Assembly (NCBI GenBank): GCA_947095585.1
Contig: OX352761.1
Coordinates: 111,153,890-111,217,889, forward strand
Length of the DNA: 64,000 bases
Origin: Nephrocerus scutellatus
Taxonomy: Eukaryota; Arthropoda; Insecta; Diptera; Pipunculidae
Direction of reading: 5' to 3'
In this document: in pieces, positions 1 to 10,577 of the stretch
Numbering within the stretch: the stretch's first letter is position 1
Layout of the letters: the number at the start of each line of letters is the position of its first letter
Program-made: the position numbers and the translations under genes
Notes under the pieces: model-generated
Databases searched by the model: none
Told to the model about the DNA's origin: nothing
The model's input: the letters and a program-made list of their open reading frames with translations, nothing else

Positions 1-145
1 ACTTAAAAGTCATCGCTTATTTCCTTGACTTTGCTCTTTGCTCTCGCTGAATAGACAAAATAAGAAATTAGGAAGTTTAGAAATATTGAGAACTTATTTC
101 CAAAGTGTTGAGAAAGTTGCCGAAACTTGCCGAAACTAAGAACAG

Positions 146-190
146 TGGGCGCATTGGCTCAGTGGTTAAGTGCATGGATTTCTTAGCAGA
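146..190 (+). mobile_element. SINE 5' fragment (tRNA-like head)
   Basis: GGGCGCATTGGCTCAGTGG matches the start of the complete SINE copies in this window, including the A-box. Similarity fades after about 45 bases, so this is a truncated head only. Confidence 0.55.
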
Positions 191-257
191 TAGAGAATTT
201 TCTTCAGATTCAGAGAATTTCTTAAGTTTCGTAAAATTATAATATTGAAAATGTTTC

Positions 258-838
258 GTAGATCAAATTACGCTCTAACCAATTTAGGCTCCACTCGAGT
301 TACGCTTCTGTATTCTTACGTACGGTTCAGGCTAAAGGATCGCGCTCTACGCAACGTCTTGATCTACATATCACTCGAGTTACGCTCTGCTCGACTTACA
401 CTCCTGCATCTCTAGGCATTTTTCATTACGTAAGTGTTACCACACAACGTTTTGATCCACGCATCATTCAAGTTACGCTCCAACCAATTTTGGCACCACT
501 CGAGTTACTCCTCTGCATCTATACGAGGGTTCAGGCTAACGTATCGTGCTTTACGCAACATATGGATCGTCATACCTCTCGCGTTACGCTGTGCTTGACA
601 TTATTCAAGTTACGCTCTGATCAACTTATGTGCCGCTTGAGTTATGCTCCTATATCCCCACGCATTGTATTTACGCAAACTTCCAGAACTAGATATCACT
701 CGAGTTACATGCCTATCGAATCAAGCATTGTCTAGTCTAGACCAACGGATCAGGCCGTCCCATCACTCAAGTTACGCTTTGTTCGACTTAAGCTCCACTC
801 GACTTATACTCGGCCCGAAATCAAAAGCGAAACTTTAA
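258..838. repeat. Degenerate tandem repeat, period about 205 bp
   Basis: Phrases recur at fixed spacing: ACGCTCTAACCAATTT-like at 270 and 475, and GGTTCAGGCTAA at 324 and 528. The shorter phrase ACTCGAGTTACGCTC recurs many times inside each unit. About two and a half to three diverged units are visible. The small ORFs across it are by-products of the repeat. It may be the edge of a satellite or the relic of a repetitive element. Confidence 0.6.
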
Positions 839-839
839 T

Positions 840-1580
840 GAGTAAATCAGCCGACGACGAACGACCAAATATGTCGCACTAAACTCACAAGATTTTGGCT
901 TTCAAGATGTTCCTACGCTTTTTTCGCTTTGACAATAACATTACAATATCTTCGGATACTGCTATTGATAAAGCTGCTTCCATTTTCGAGATTGGACTAT
1001 GTTATGTATGATCATGTATTTTCATCAAATCAAGATTGTATGTGACCACACTTCAATCAATGTTTGCCATTAACCTAAAAAGTATGGAACATTATTTTTT
1101 TGCATGAGATACGAGCATGCAAGCAGATCATACCCACTCGTTTAAACTGTAATAGCTTCGCGCAACATTCGCACTATATTTTACTTAGCAATAGAATAAT
1201 ATAAAGTATGTCTGCAGATATTGCACACATTGTTGTTGTTAGAATTATATAAAATGTTGTTAAATTTCATGTAGGCACCTAGGTATCTCGTCACACCGAT
1301 AAGCGAAAAAAAAAGATTTTTGACTAACCAGTTCGAGATAAAACTTCTGATAAATACAAAGCCAACAAAATATTCGGTGTACAAATGGATTTAACTAAAG
1401 TGCTAAAGGAACACGAGCGGTACAGCGACACCAATCTAATCAAGAAACTTCATATAATTAAATGTTTGAGACAACTAGAAGATGTAGAGCAATTTGCAAT
1501 CAACGCTCCGGCCCCTATGATCTAACCCAAATTTTTTTTTGCGGGAAGCCAAAACGAACCTTGCAATTGTGGACACAGAA
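840..1580. other. Intergenic DNA, nothing recognised
   Basis: AT-rich sequence between the satellite-like array and a SINE. Short ORFs only, without domain features. Confidence 0.5.
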
Positions 1581-1855
1581 TGGGCGCTAGTGGTTAGTAT
1601 GTTGGACTTCTGAGCAGGAGGTCGAGGTTCGAGTCCCAGAAACACCAAAAGTATTCTTCGCGGTCCCACCTCTCTGACAAACGTCCGAATGTAATAACTT
1701 CTCATGGAACGCTTTTCAACTATCCTTTCGGATATGGCATTAAATTGTAGGTCCCCTCCCTTTGTGTGCAAAAATAAAGCACGCACAACACGAAATTTCA
1801 CGAGAAGTTAGGCCTTCTACCCCGACGGTCTGTAGCGCCAAATATTAAAATAATG
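1581..1855 (+). mobile_element. tRNA-derived SINE, near full length
   Basis: It starts GGGCGC, has a TGGTTAGTATG-type A-box region and a B-box GGTTCGAGTCCC at 1626-1637. It then has the family body (TAATAACTT..., ATTAAATTGTAGGTCCC) and ends in an AATATTA-rich tail. It is more diverged than the copies at 9821 and 49530. It is transcribed by RNA polymerase III when active, and LINE machinery would mobilise it. Confidence 0.8.
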
Positions 1856-2148
1856 ATAAAAATTTAAACAAATAAAGGCATAACACCAGCATACTGCTGT
1901 GCTGTTGTTAACTGGATTTTGTGTTTTTTATGGCTAATACCAAATACCCGACAAAATCAGCTTAAGCTGTAGTGAATCTTTGTGAATTGTTCGCTATTAT
2001 CTTTAAGGTTTTTATCTTAAAATTAATTACGAGCTATTCAACGGGCTTAATTTTGTTCATCTCGCGTAGTGACGTGGAATTATCGAGATTTACGATGACA
2101 CAAAAATAGTTATAATATGATTTTTAACTTCGTACCTCTAAATTAATC

Positions 2149-2161
2149 GCAATTTCAGTAC
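2149..2161 (+). promoter_or_regulatory. Possible initiator or 5'UTR splice acceptor upstream of the trefoil gene
   Basis: A TTTCAGTA sequence lies about 65 bases before the start codon. It fits an arthropod initiator (TCAGT) and equally a 3' splice site after a pyrimidine-rich stretch. No TATA box sits at the right distance: the nearest TATAAT is about 45 bases upstream. The sequence alone cannot decide between transcription start and a 5'UTR intron. Confidence 0.25.
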
Positions 2162-2220
2162 AAAATTATCTCTAAGCAGCGTAACAACCTATCTGGAATA
2201 ACCATCTTAAAAAATCAAAG

Positions 2221-3609
2221 ATGTTGCCACCTATTCGACTTTTGTTGTTTCTCGGTATTACGTGTCTATCGCTGAAAATTGCCATTGCCAGGACTTCTAA
2301 TAACGAAAGCTACGTAGGTGAAATTCAAGTTCAGAATACGAGCACTTTGTATTTGTTGGCCATCGACATCAATGAAGACATCCAATCTGGTAGGTTACAC
2401 CAAGCCGAAGAGAGGATTCTCCAAATCGGTGTGCAGCCTTCGATAATTGCAAATGCTGCCAACATCATAAGTGAAATAAATCATACAAATTTGCAATTTT
2501 TAATTGAAAACTGTGCATTATCGACTAAAATATTAATTCAATATTCCGTTTATGAACCCATTTGGGAAGAATTAATCTCAAACGATGAATCGGATCTGCT
2601 CCGGCTAATATCTCTCTACGAGGTATTTACCAACGATATAATCTACCAGGAGGAAACACCCGAAGTGATAAGAATCAGAGCAAAGGCTCTGCGGGACAAC
2701 AGCTTACGTGATGCAATTATCAGGAGAAGTGCAAAAAAAATAAATGACGCTGTGTTCGGTGGGTACTATCAGAATAGCAGAAATATTATAAGTCTGGCAA
2801 AAGCATTGGAGTCCCTCGACGAGCAGATGTCTGACGAAACCATCCGTAAGGTTGTGGAAAAACTCTACTTCAAAATGTCAATAACAGATCTTATTCGAAA
2901 CGTGTACAACACGGAGAGTGTATCACAGAGTATTACAGCCTTGGTGAGTATTCACGAGAGTTTATCCGTCGAAGGTGATCTCAACGGTGTTATCGGACTA
3001 CTTTTCGCCGACCAATTGAGCCGACTCCAAAAAATGCCAGGTTATGCAAAGTTGTCCGAGGAAAAGAATAGCGCAAGTGCACGCTTGGTTAACAACATTT
3101 CGAATTCCATTCGCAATTTGTACTTCTCCCGAAAGATATGCATTCGCAATGCACACTATTTGGAGAGCATATATTCGCCGATAGATGATTACAAATGGAA
3201 AACAACTAGACGTCACGTCTTTGCAAGGGTTAAGCGAGATGTTGATGCTCAAGTCAGCTGGATTTCAAAACAATTCCTGCTAGAAGATGAAGAGTTCCTG
3301 TTTCAATTTGAAAGTGACTTCAACAAGAATGAGTATTTATATATTCCCAATGTACCACCGTACAGTGCCCAGCATCGTCATGTGATGACATGGATATCCG
3401 CCAGAGAAACACCCCTATTGAGAAGAACTTTATGGCGAATTCAAGCAATTAAAAAAGAATTGGTTCTAATCAATTTCCTCCATAATGAGTATCTCTGTCT
3501 GTCCGATGAAAAGTTTTCCGATAATAGGCGATATGTTTTCACAAAGAGGGATGTCAAGCTGAGCAATTATCCTCCCAAGGAGTGTGTCTGGACGGTTGAT
3601 GTTTGCTAA
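2221..3609 (+). CDS. Secreted protein with three C-terminal repeats (probable beta-trefoil domain)
   Basis: Uninterrupted 462-residue ATG-initiated ORF. Residues 1-23 form a typical signal peptide (hydrophobic core, likely cleavage after Ala-Ile-Ala), so the product should be secreted. Residues about 45-300 are polar, leucine/isoleucine-rich and probably mostly helical. Residues about 304-460 hold three related units: Tyr-Leu at 313, 372 and 424; Arg-His/Tyr-Val-Phe/Met at 331, 386 and 437; and a closing Trp at 347, 405 and 457. Three ~50-residue units of this kind are the signature of a beta-trefoil. Possible N-glycosylation sites are Asn28, 39, 87 and 292. The start context (CAAAG before ATG) is good for a fly gene, and AATAAA signals follow the stop. 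I do not recognise the family. The layout (helical N-domain plus trefoil) resembles the lepidopteran 30K hemolymph proteins by architecture only. The gene stands alone, with a SINE upstream. That it is a real gene is near certain; the fold is inference. Confidence 0.88.
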   Translation: MLPPIRLLLFLGITCLSLKIAIARTSNNESYVGEIQVQNTSTLYLLAIDINEDIQSGRLHQAEERILQIGVQPSIIANAANIISEINHTNLQFLIENCALSTKILIQYSVYEPIWEELISNDESDLLRLISLYEVFTNDIIYQEETPEVIRIRAKALRDNSLRDAIIRRSAKKINDAVFGGYYQNSRNIISLAKALESLDEQMSDETIRKVVEKLYFKMSITDLIRNVYNTESVSQSITALVSIHESLSVEGDLNGVIGLLFADQLSRLQKMPGYAKLSEEKNSASARLVNNISNSIRNLYFSRKICIRNAHYLESIYSPIDDYKWKTTRRHVFARVKRDVDAQVSWISKQFLLEDEEFLFQFESDFNKNEYLYIPNVPPYSAQHRHVMTWISARETPLLRRTLWRIQAIKKELVLINFLHNEYLCLSDEKFSDNRRYVFTKRDVKLSNYPPKECVWTVDVC

Positions 3610-3800
3610 ATTTTGGCTTTATCTATGGAACTAGAGAGAACTAGAGTCTGTTTCCGTTACGAACGAATACGAATAAGCCAAACCATCTAAATTCATACCA
3701 GATTTTGACTTTGAGAAAAAAATTCAACCAAAAATTGTATCTTTGCTACATAGCATCGAAATATTTTGAAAAGCAAATTCCTTACAAGAATGTCTCCACA

Positions 3801-3841
3801 AATAAAATTCGTTTCTGAAAACCCTTAAAGTCATTAATAAA
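3801..3841 (+). terminator. Polyadenylation signals of the trefoil gene
   Basis: Two AATAAA hexamers at 3801-3806 and 3836-3841 follow the stop codon by 192 and 227 bases. This is a normal 3'UTR length for a small fly gene. A third AATAAA lies near 4011. Confidence 0.6.
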
Positions 3842-4067
3842 TAATTACAGCATGTGTTTCTAAATTTCTTTTGAACTTTCAAAAACCTTTTTCTACTTTA
3901 ATTCCTTTCATATTTTATTATATTAAATTTCTATTATACTGTTAGCTATGTGGACATTTGATTTTCAACTTACCATTATATTATATTGTTATCTTTGAAG
4001 TAAAATTTAAATAAAGATTGAAAGATAAAAAAACAACCAATAGAAAATATAATTTTCCTGTATGTTC

Positions 4068-4195
4068 TCTAATCGGAGATACACATGTGTGCAAAGTTTA
4101 AATTGGGTTATTTTTGAAAAACTTTATATGCGACCCCATTGGTCCTTCGGCCCGATCACTTCCAAATTTTTACAAGAAGTGTACTTGCCAGCCAA
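4068..4195 (-). repeat. Fragment of the ~120-bp unit of the HINE-like element
   Basis: The reverse complement carries the phrases TTGTAAAAATTTGGAAGTGA, a CGGGCC core, ACCC-AATTT, and GCACACATGTGTATCTCCGAT. These are the same order of words as in the tandem units near 31.6-32.6, 38.1 and 46.0 kb. One unit only, reversed. Confidence 0.55.
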
Positions 4196-4239
4196 TCATG
4201 AAAATTATTCGCATATATAGGTAAGAATTCACTTTGACA

Positions 4240-4980
4240 TTTCTCTAATCTTGAAATTATCGTAGTGCCTTCACTTGCATAATATCTCCTAGTTTTAAGT
4301 TTCTGGAGTTGATTTCTGTATAGATATCTTCTGGGTCAACAAGCCACAACACAGTTATTTGTTAGTACATATGTAAAGGGTGTTTATTTTGCTTAGATAG
4401 AGCACATCGAAGAGATAATTCAAACAAGCAGTCATATTGTACTCACTCTTTGATATTTATCATTATCATAATCATTCATTATATCATTTAAAGTATACTT
4501 ATGCTTTAACAACGCTAAATTTACTTTCGTTGTCAATTCGCGCAACATATAGACGACTTCATGACAATTTCGTTATTAGCGATCAGGCTCATATTTAGCT
4601 TAACAGGTTTTGTTCAAGGATGTTGTAGGACTACTTGAGCTATGAGTTTTAGTCTAAAGACTGAATAAGCTTAAAAGAATTTTAGTTTTATAAAAAAATA
4701 ACTTTTTTTATACTCTTCCTACTAAAAGAACCCTTCGCAAGCCGAGGGCTCCGTCCTTCGTGATTCCTAATTAATTATAGTAACCCGTTTTTCAATTCTT
4801 TCAGCGAGGTCGTCTTCAGGATAGATTCAAAATGTCGACTTACACGAAAAGATGGAAATATTAAAAAAAAAAACTCCGCCGACCGGTAAACGATAATAAT
4901 ATTTTTCTTTTATGACATTTTATTGGCCGAGCGTCGGGTTCTGCCAAGTTTGTTACAGGTTTGTTAAAAAAAAATTGCCA
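4240..4980. other. Intergenic DNA, nothing recognised
   Basis: AT-rich sequence with no ORF or repeat that I can assign. Confidence 0.45.
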
Positions 4981-5009
4981 CATATGGAGTAAGAGCAATC
5001 CAAAAGAGA

Positions 5010-5370
5010 CCCTAGAGATTCTTTACATCCAGAAAAATTTACCGTGTAGTGCGGTTTACACGATCGATTTCTTAGAAAATGAGGCCGGAGTTTACGTTAC
5101 AATCAATGGAGAATCGTAAACACGCACTGTTATCATTGACTTTATATTTGAAAATATAAATGACGTTGATCCAGATGAAATGTGGTTTCAACGGGATAGC
5201 GCTACGTGCTTTACGGCGACGGCAACCATCGACTTATTGAAATCAAAAGTCCAGCGATAAGTTGATTTCAAGAAATGGGCCGACAATTGGCTTCAAAATT
5301 CGTTCGAGAGGTGTCAATCTCGATTATTTCCTGTGTGGCCATGATAAGTCACTGGTTTATGCTTTTTGGT
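5010..5370 (+). pseudogene. Decayed mariner-family transposase fragment
   Basis: With stops and frameshifts, the translation gives LHPEKFTV-x-CGLH, then MWFQRDSATC, TIDLLKSK, ISRNGP and LDYFLCGHDKSLVYA. This is the same order as in the better preserved transposase at 46616-47341. It covers the middle and C-terminal catalytic part only. The ends of the element are not visible. Confidence 0.7.
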
Positions 5371-5374
5371 TCAT

Positions 5375-6560
5375 TTTTACACAGACGGGTCAAAAACTGA
5401 TGACGGAGTCATTGCACGACTATCACTAGTGTCATGCAAGGAGCTTTATTACACGTTTGAGAATAGTTCAGCGGAAAAGTACTTTCCATCAATCCTTGCA
5501 AAACCGTTCTAGTGCATTTTACGAAAAGAAGACTGGTCTTTTTGGGACCTATCAACATCAATGGCACCACGATAGATTATTCCACTGAAGTTAAATATCT
5601 CGACGTTATCCTTGTTAAACGGCTAAACTGAAATTCTCTTAGCAAGTCCACCATTGAACGCGCCGCTAGGGCCTAGTGGGCCAGTATACTCCTCTAGGGC
5701 ATAACTTGTGGTCGAAATCTTAAAATAGTACATTGGATGTACACAATGATGGTGAGACATATTATCACGTACGCGGCGATCGTTTGGTGGCTGAAAGTGC
5801 TTGTACGACCAACGGAACTAAACTTTAGAAGCTACCCGTCTAGGTATAACGGGTGCCGTACGCACCTTTCACCCTTGCAAATCTTCATTAGGAAGACGGC
5901 TGGTAGATACATTATTAAGATCGAAATAAAATACGGCTACACACCGGGTGACTATGTGGAAATTTGAAAATTCTTGACTCAATTCTTGAAAGAGATATGT
6001 TCTCCACAATCCCCGACATTATGCTCATGGAGCACTGTTTCGGATGGAAATTTCTCGTGTTAATGGCCTTAATATCAGCCAAAAGCTGTAACGATGCTCT
6101 GCAATCTCTTGCTAGACACAACAAAGTCCATCTCGGTTGGTTCCCTGGTCATCAGGGAATTTCAGGCAAAGAATCTGCAGATGAACTAGCATGGCTGGCT
6201 CGGAATCTGCGTTCATAGAACCTAAACCAGTGCCACAGCACTGATAGATTGTTGGAAATAAAAACTTCGTCCGCCCACTGGAAAATCGTCTCGGGGCTGA
6301 GTTTATCCAAACAATTAATCAGACCCTTTTCATATAAGGAGATCCTTAATCTAAATAGGGATAGCATTAAGAAGCTGGTGAGTTTTCTAACAGGTCATTG
6401 TGGGTTGTGGTGTCATCTTAACAAAATTGCTGTGGGCTCAAAGATAGAATCTAGAGGTTGTGCTCGGAATATGAAGAGTCATCCGAGCACATTCTCTGTT
6501 AATGTCCGGCATTACTTTGGCTAAGGAGACGCATCTGTCACAACGGAGTTGATAATATAG
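5375..6560 (+). mobile_element. LOA/R1-like LINE relic, RT C-terminus and RNase H
   Basis: Residues read in broken frames include TDGSKTDDG (RNase H start, probably a separate fragment), NGTTIDYSTEVKYLDVIL, MYTMMVRHIITYAAIVWW, ILDSILERDMFSTIPDIM, KVHLGWFPGHQGISGKE (the RNase H His/Asp block) and FLTGHCGLWCHL. Several stops and an internal deletion join the RT tail to the RNase H domain. The same family occurs on the minus strand near 20.5-22.5, 27.4 and 30.3-31.6 kb. Confidence 0.75.
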
Positions 6561-8020
6561 ATTTACTATCATTCATTAGGGAGGTGGTTCATCTCTTTGA
6601 GTAAATACACCTTAAGATGCATTAGATCTTTAAGGTTGCATTGCAGTGTCTGCCATATGGGCTAGGGTATTAATCAAGAAAAAAAGTGAATCGAACACAG
6701 ATTACCTTAACCTACACACGAGATATGTAACCAAGCTTTCTATTGATACCCTAAGGCAGGTGCAAAAGAAATAAATCGAATAAGTTCTTGAAAAGAACGG
6801 TTGCATAAGAAGTGGAATAATATAGAAAATCATAGAAAGAGTGAAGATATAGCTATTTGTAAAATATAACAAGAGTGATGTGTGCTCTACATATGTCGTG
6901 CCGCAATTTCTCTTCAATTAAGTGACCATTGAAGTTGAGCAGAAAATTGTTTCCCGTACCTGGTTCGTAGTAAAAAATAACTCCTAAAATACTGATAAAG
7001 AATTAAACTTTTAAAGATAAAACAACTATTTGCTTAATTTTTTGTGCCATTTCGGTCTTGCTGACTATTTGTACATTTTCAAAAATTCTTTATTTTTATA
7101 GAAAGTCATTGAAGATACAAAGGTGTGTAAAAATTGATTACAAAATTTGGTCAGGACACAATTTGGACACAAACAAACACATCCGGACGCTATTTAGAGC
7201 AATGATTAAAATAGTGTGGTACGAGTATAGGGATTAAATTTTTCATGTGTCTTCCCTAGAAGAATAGTTGGCTATCACACTTTGTTATAGGAGTTTTAGA
7301 GTATTGCCCTATCTGGGTTTTTTTTAATCAAATCAGCAGATCCTATTCTTGGTAATACTTTCAACCTCCTTTACAGCAGGAAAATATGAAATTAGTTCGT
7401 TTTCAAGAGCATCTTAGCAGTTTTTGATATAAATCTCATCTCTTCCTCACTGCTGCACCATTGCATAGTTGTCGATGGTCGAAGGACTATCTCTGCTTAC
7501 CTAAAAAATGTATATTCCGACTTTCATTAAGTTTGCATTCTCTGAAAGTCCATCAAAGAAATTGCATTATAGTGTGCTATCGCCGAGAGGTACTGGGGGC
7601 GATTGCTCAGTGAGTGGCTTGTCATTCATTTCTACATCAGTCACGTTTGTCGGTCGTCCGTCCATTCGTGATGTCTTATCAGCCCTGCTTCGCATGACTC
7701 TCGACGACAGTTCAGTGCAGATGTTTTTTATTCTTGCATTGGCAAAACATTCATCCGCCCATACGTGCACTCAGTTAGCCTTTTGTGCAGTGCAAAATTC
7801 TGTTTTTAATTAACTTTTTATCAGTTTGTCGAGGTCTTTTTTGCTCAAAGTTCTCAGAGTTCTTATGATGATTTTCCGCCGCACATTATGAACTGCAACG
7901 TAAACAGCGTCGCCTTTTTCCATTTACTTTGTCGTTGAATTTCTTTGAAAAATCCATGATTAAAATGCAATGATAGACCGTTAGCTTATCAGCGGATGGA
8001 TTTGCAAACTGTTATCACTG
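6560..8020. other. Intergenic DNA, nothing recognised
   Basis: Short chance ORFs only. An ORF at 7508-7813 has no domain features. A GGGGGCGATTGCTCAGTGAGTG stretch near 7594 faintly resembles the SINE head but is not convincing. Confidence 0.4.
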
Positions 8021-8025
8021 CGCTA

Positions 8026-8026
<1 letters not shown>

Positions 8027-8059
<33 letters not shown>
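8027..8059. repeat. (CA)n microsatellite
   Basis: A perfect dinucleotide run of about 33 bases. Confidence 0.95.
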
Positions 8060-8062
<3 letters not shown>

Positions 8063-9300
8063 CTTTTAGTGTACCACTTTTTTCTAGCTCCTCCATTTGC
8101 ATGAACTCCAGTCGGCCAATGTCCAACCTTCTTTCTTATTTCACAAAAATCATCAGCAATGCGTCAAAGAAAGAAATTAACCAAAGTCCGCACGGTGCTT
8201 TTGTTAAGAGATGATGGCATTTTTAGTACATAATATAAATTTATGCAATGTATATATACCAAACATAGTATATGGATCTACTACGGTCGATGCAACACCG
8301 ACTGTATGTTCCTGTATACAAGTTTTCCTTCTGTTATCACAAGGGACCAGAAAGCGCAGCACTCGGCCGGCCTCACTTCTTGGTGCTGATAACATTTTAT
8401 TTTGTTGTTGGAATATTGTATCGTTGCATTACTATCCGAGAAAGAAAAAAAAAATAAAAATGTACAAGTGCACTCTGATAGAGGTACGATTGTAAATGTG
8501 ATTTTATTACTTTTTATTTTCATAAACGCGGTCTGCATCCGGTCGAATTTGATTACCAGTTACAAAATGTCATTACTCAGAACAAAATTTTATCTTAATT
8601 TTTTTGTATCGTCAATTCTCAATTTATTATTATTTTAGGTGAAACAATACTATCCCAGAGCAAGCGCTTAGCAGTTATGACAATGTTAGGTTGGTTCAAA
8701 TTCAAGCCAACCAAATTTTTCAGGGTCTTCATAGACGATAATCATATTATATTTTACAGTCTTAACATTGAGTAACGAAATATTATATTAAAGTGGTACT
8801 TGAATAATAAAATGCTGTAGAAGTTCAAAGACAGTTTGGGCTGGAGTCCAAGACACCGCACTTACACTTATAACTAATTTACAATAACTGGCTTAAGAGA
8901 TAAATTTAAAGCTGATGGGAGTAGTTGAAAATCTCTACAAGTAAAAGTAATGTATCCGTAACTAGAGATATGGCAATGGAAGATTATTTTAAAATGCTTA
9001 TATTAAATTTATATTATATATTATGATACCTTTAGCCGATCTCCACAGTGCAATTCAATGGCGAAAGCGCACTCAGTGACTTTTATCAAAACTGACGCCA
9101 CCGATGTCACGGAGACACAAGGTTGAAAAAGTATGACAACTACAAATTTACATCTGATAGCAAACACATTTCGAGGGCTTATCACACAAAAAAAGTCATG
9201 AAAAAATGGGTGAGAGATAAGATATCTAATTAAACACATGCAGCCACTAGTTCTCTGCTCGTTGGCTACAAAATCACATAGTTTGGTTGGTAAGACACCA
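8060..9300. other. Intergenic DNA, nothing recognised
   Basis: AT-rich sequence with overlapping short ORFs on both strands, none with recognisable features. Confidence 0.45.
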
Positions 9301-9394
9301 CCACCACCGCCAAGACACTTCTCAAGATCGCAAAAGTTTTGCCTTTAAAAACAACTTCAAGACAATCTCAATTCTCTGGACTCGTTAAAGACCA

Positions 9395-9680
9395 CCAAAA
9401 GACTCCAAAAGAACCCCCTCAAGACCCCCTCAAGACCCCCTCAAGACCCCACTCAACCCCAATTCCCCATCAAGACTACCACAAGACTACCCCAAAACCC
9501 CCTAAATAATACCCTCAAGATCCCCTTAAAACCTTGCCAAGACCCAACTAAAGAATCTCTGAACACTCCCTCAAGACCCTCTTAAGACCGTCTTGAGATC
9601 GCCTCAAGAACGTCTTTAGACCGCCTCATTATCTTCTTGAGACCTCCTCAAGGTGCTCTCAATAACCTCTCAAGACATAA
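9395..9680. repeat. CTCAAGACCCC minisatellite
   Basis: Near-perfect units of about 11-12 bases (CTCAAGACCCC) at 9415-9450 degrade outward into scattered CAAGACC/CTCAAGA words up to about 9680. There is strong purine/pyrimidine strand asymmetry and no long ORF. Confidence 0.75.
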
Positions 9681-9820
9681 TACATAGGTCTCATGAGCGT
9701 TTACGCTTCAAGAGACGATTCCCCAGATAATGACAAAGATGAATTCTTTGATCAGTCGAACGGGAAGTCTGGGGGATACGAACGCAAAAATCGATTTGGA
9801 GCACACTATTGAGGCAGTAC

Positions 9821-10116
9821 GTGGGCGCCTTGGCTCAGTGGAAATGCACATGGCTTCTGAGCAGGATGTTCGTGGTTCGAATCTCAGTAACATCAAAAGT
9901 ATTTTTTACGGTGTCCCACCTCTCGCAAATGTCTGACAAACGTCTGAGAGTAATAACTTGTCACGGAAAGCTTCTCAATTCGCCGTTCGGATCCAGCCTT
10001 AAATTGTAGGTCCCTTCCACTTGTGTCCAAAAATATACATGCGCAGCACAAATGGTCGCGAGAAGCTAGGCCTTCGACCGCAATGGTCTGTCGCGCCGAA
10101 TATTATTATTAATTTT
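9821..10116 (+). mobile_element. Full-length tRNA-derived SINE with 14-bp target duplication
   Basis: The A-box TGGCTCAGTGG is at 9831-9841 and the B-box GGTTCGAATCT at 9874-9884. The shared SINE body follows, then a (ATT)n tail. It is flanked by a perfect direct repeat TATTGAGGCAGTAC at 9807-9820 and 10117-10130, the target-site duplication expected of LINE-mediated insertion. This is the best-defined copy of the family in the window. Confidence 0.93.
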
Positions 10117-10199
10117 TATTGAGGCAGTACATTGGCGCGCATAGTTTATCGTAGCGCTTATGTGCAATCTGTTTAGAAATATCAAACACTTGGAGTGTT

Positions 10200-10577
10200 A
10201 CGGATTCAGCATTGGTCAGATCTATTTTGTCGCTACACAACTTATACCATTTGACCATCTAAGTTTGGTTTTATTAGTAGCACATTCTGCGCTAACATGA
10301 GTTTTCATGTAGCAATCGGTATGCCTAAGGAACCAGTTTCAGGTAGAAAGGGCAGCGTAGTAAAATTTTTGGCAAGATCATCAGTCCTGCAGTTTCCCAG
10401 AATGTCCCAATGCCCTGGCACCCAGTACAGATGAATGTAATACTGCTCCGCGAACTCTTTGAGAGATGATCGGCAATCTAGGGCTACAATAGAGTTTGTA
10501 TAGACTGATTTCAGTGATCTCAAAGCTGCTTGACTAACCGAGTAGATGCGGATATCCTTAGTGGATAATAAGTCCAA
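10200..10577 (-). mobile_element. LINE RNase H fragment
   Basis: An ORF reads RIYSVSQAALRSLKS, ALDCRSSLKEFAEQ, IHLYWVPGHWDILGN and DDLAK. The SQAAL block and the W-V-P-G-H block are typical of the RNase H domain at the end of LINE ORF2. The same family is seen at 39.9-40.9 kb. It breaks abruptly at about 10577 against an oppositely oriented LINE. Confidence 0.8.

Noticed and set aside
7508..7813. 101-codon + strand ORF
   Set aside because: No signal peptide, domain or coding bias that I can see, and a matching antisense ORF of similar length overlaps it.
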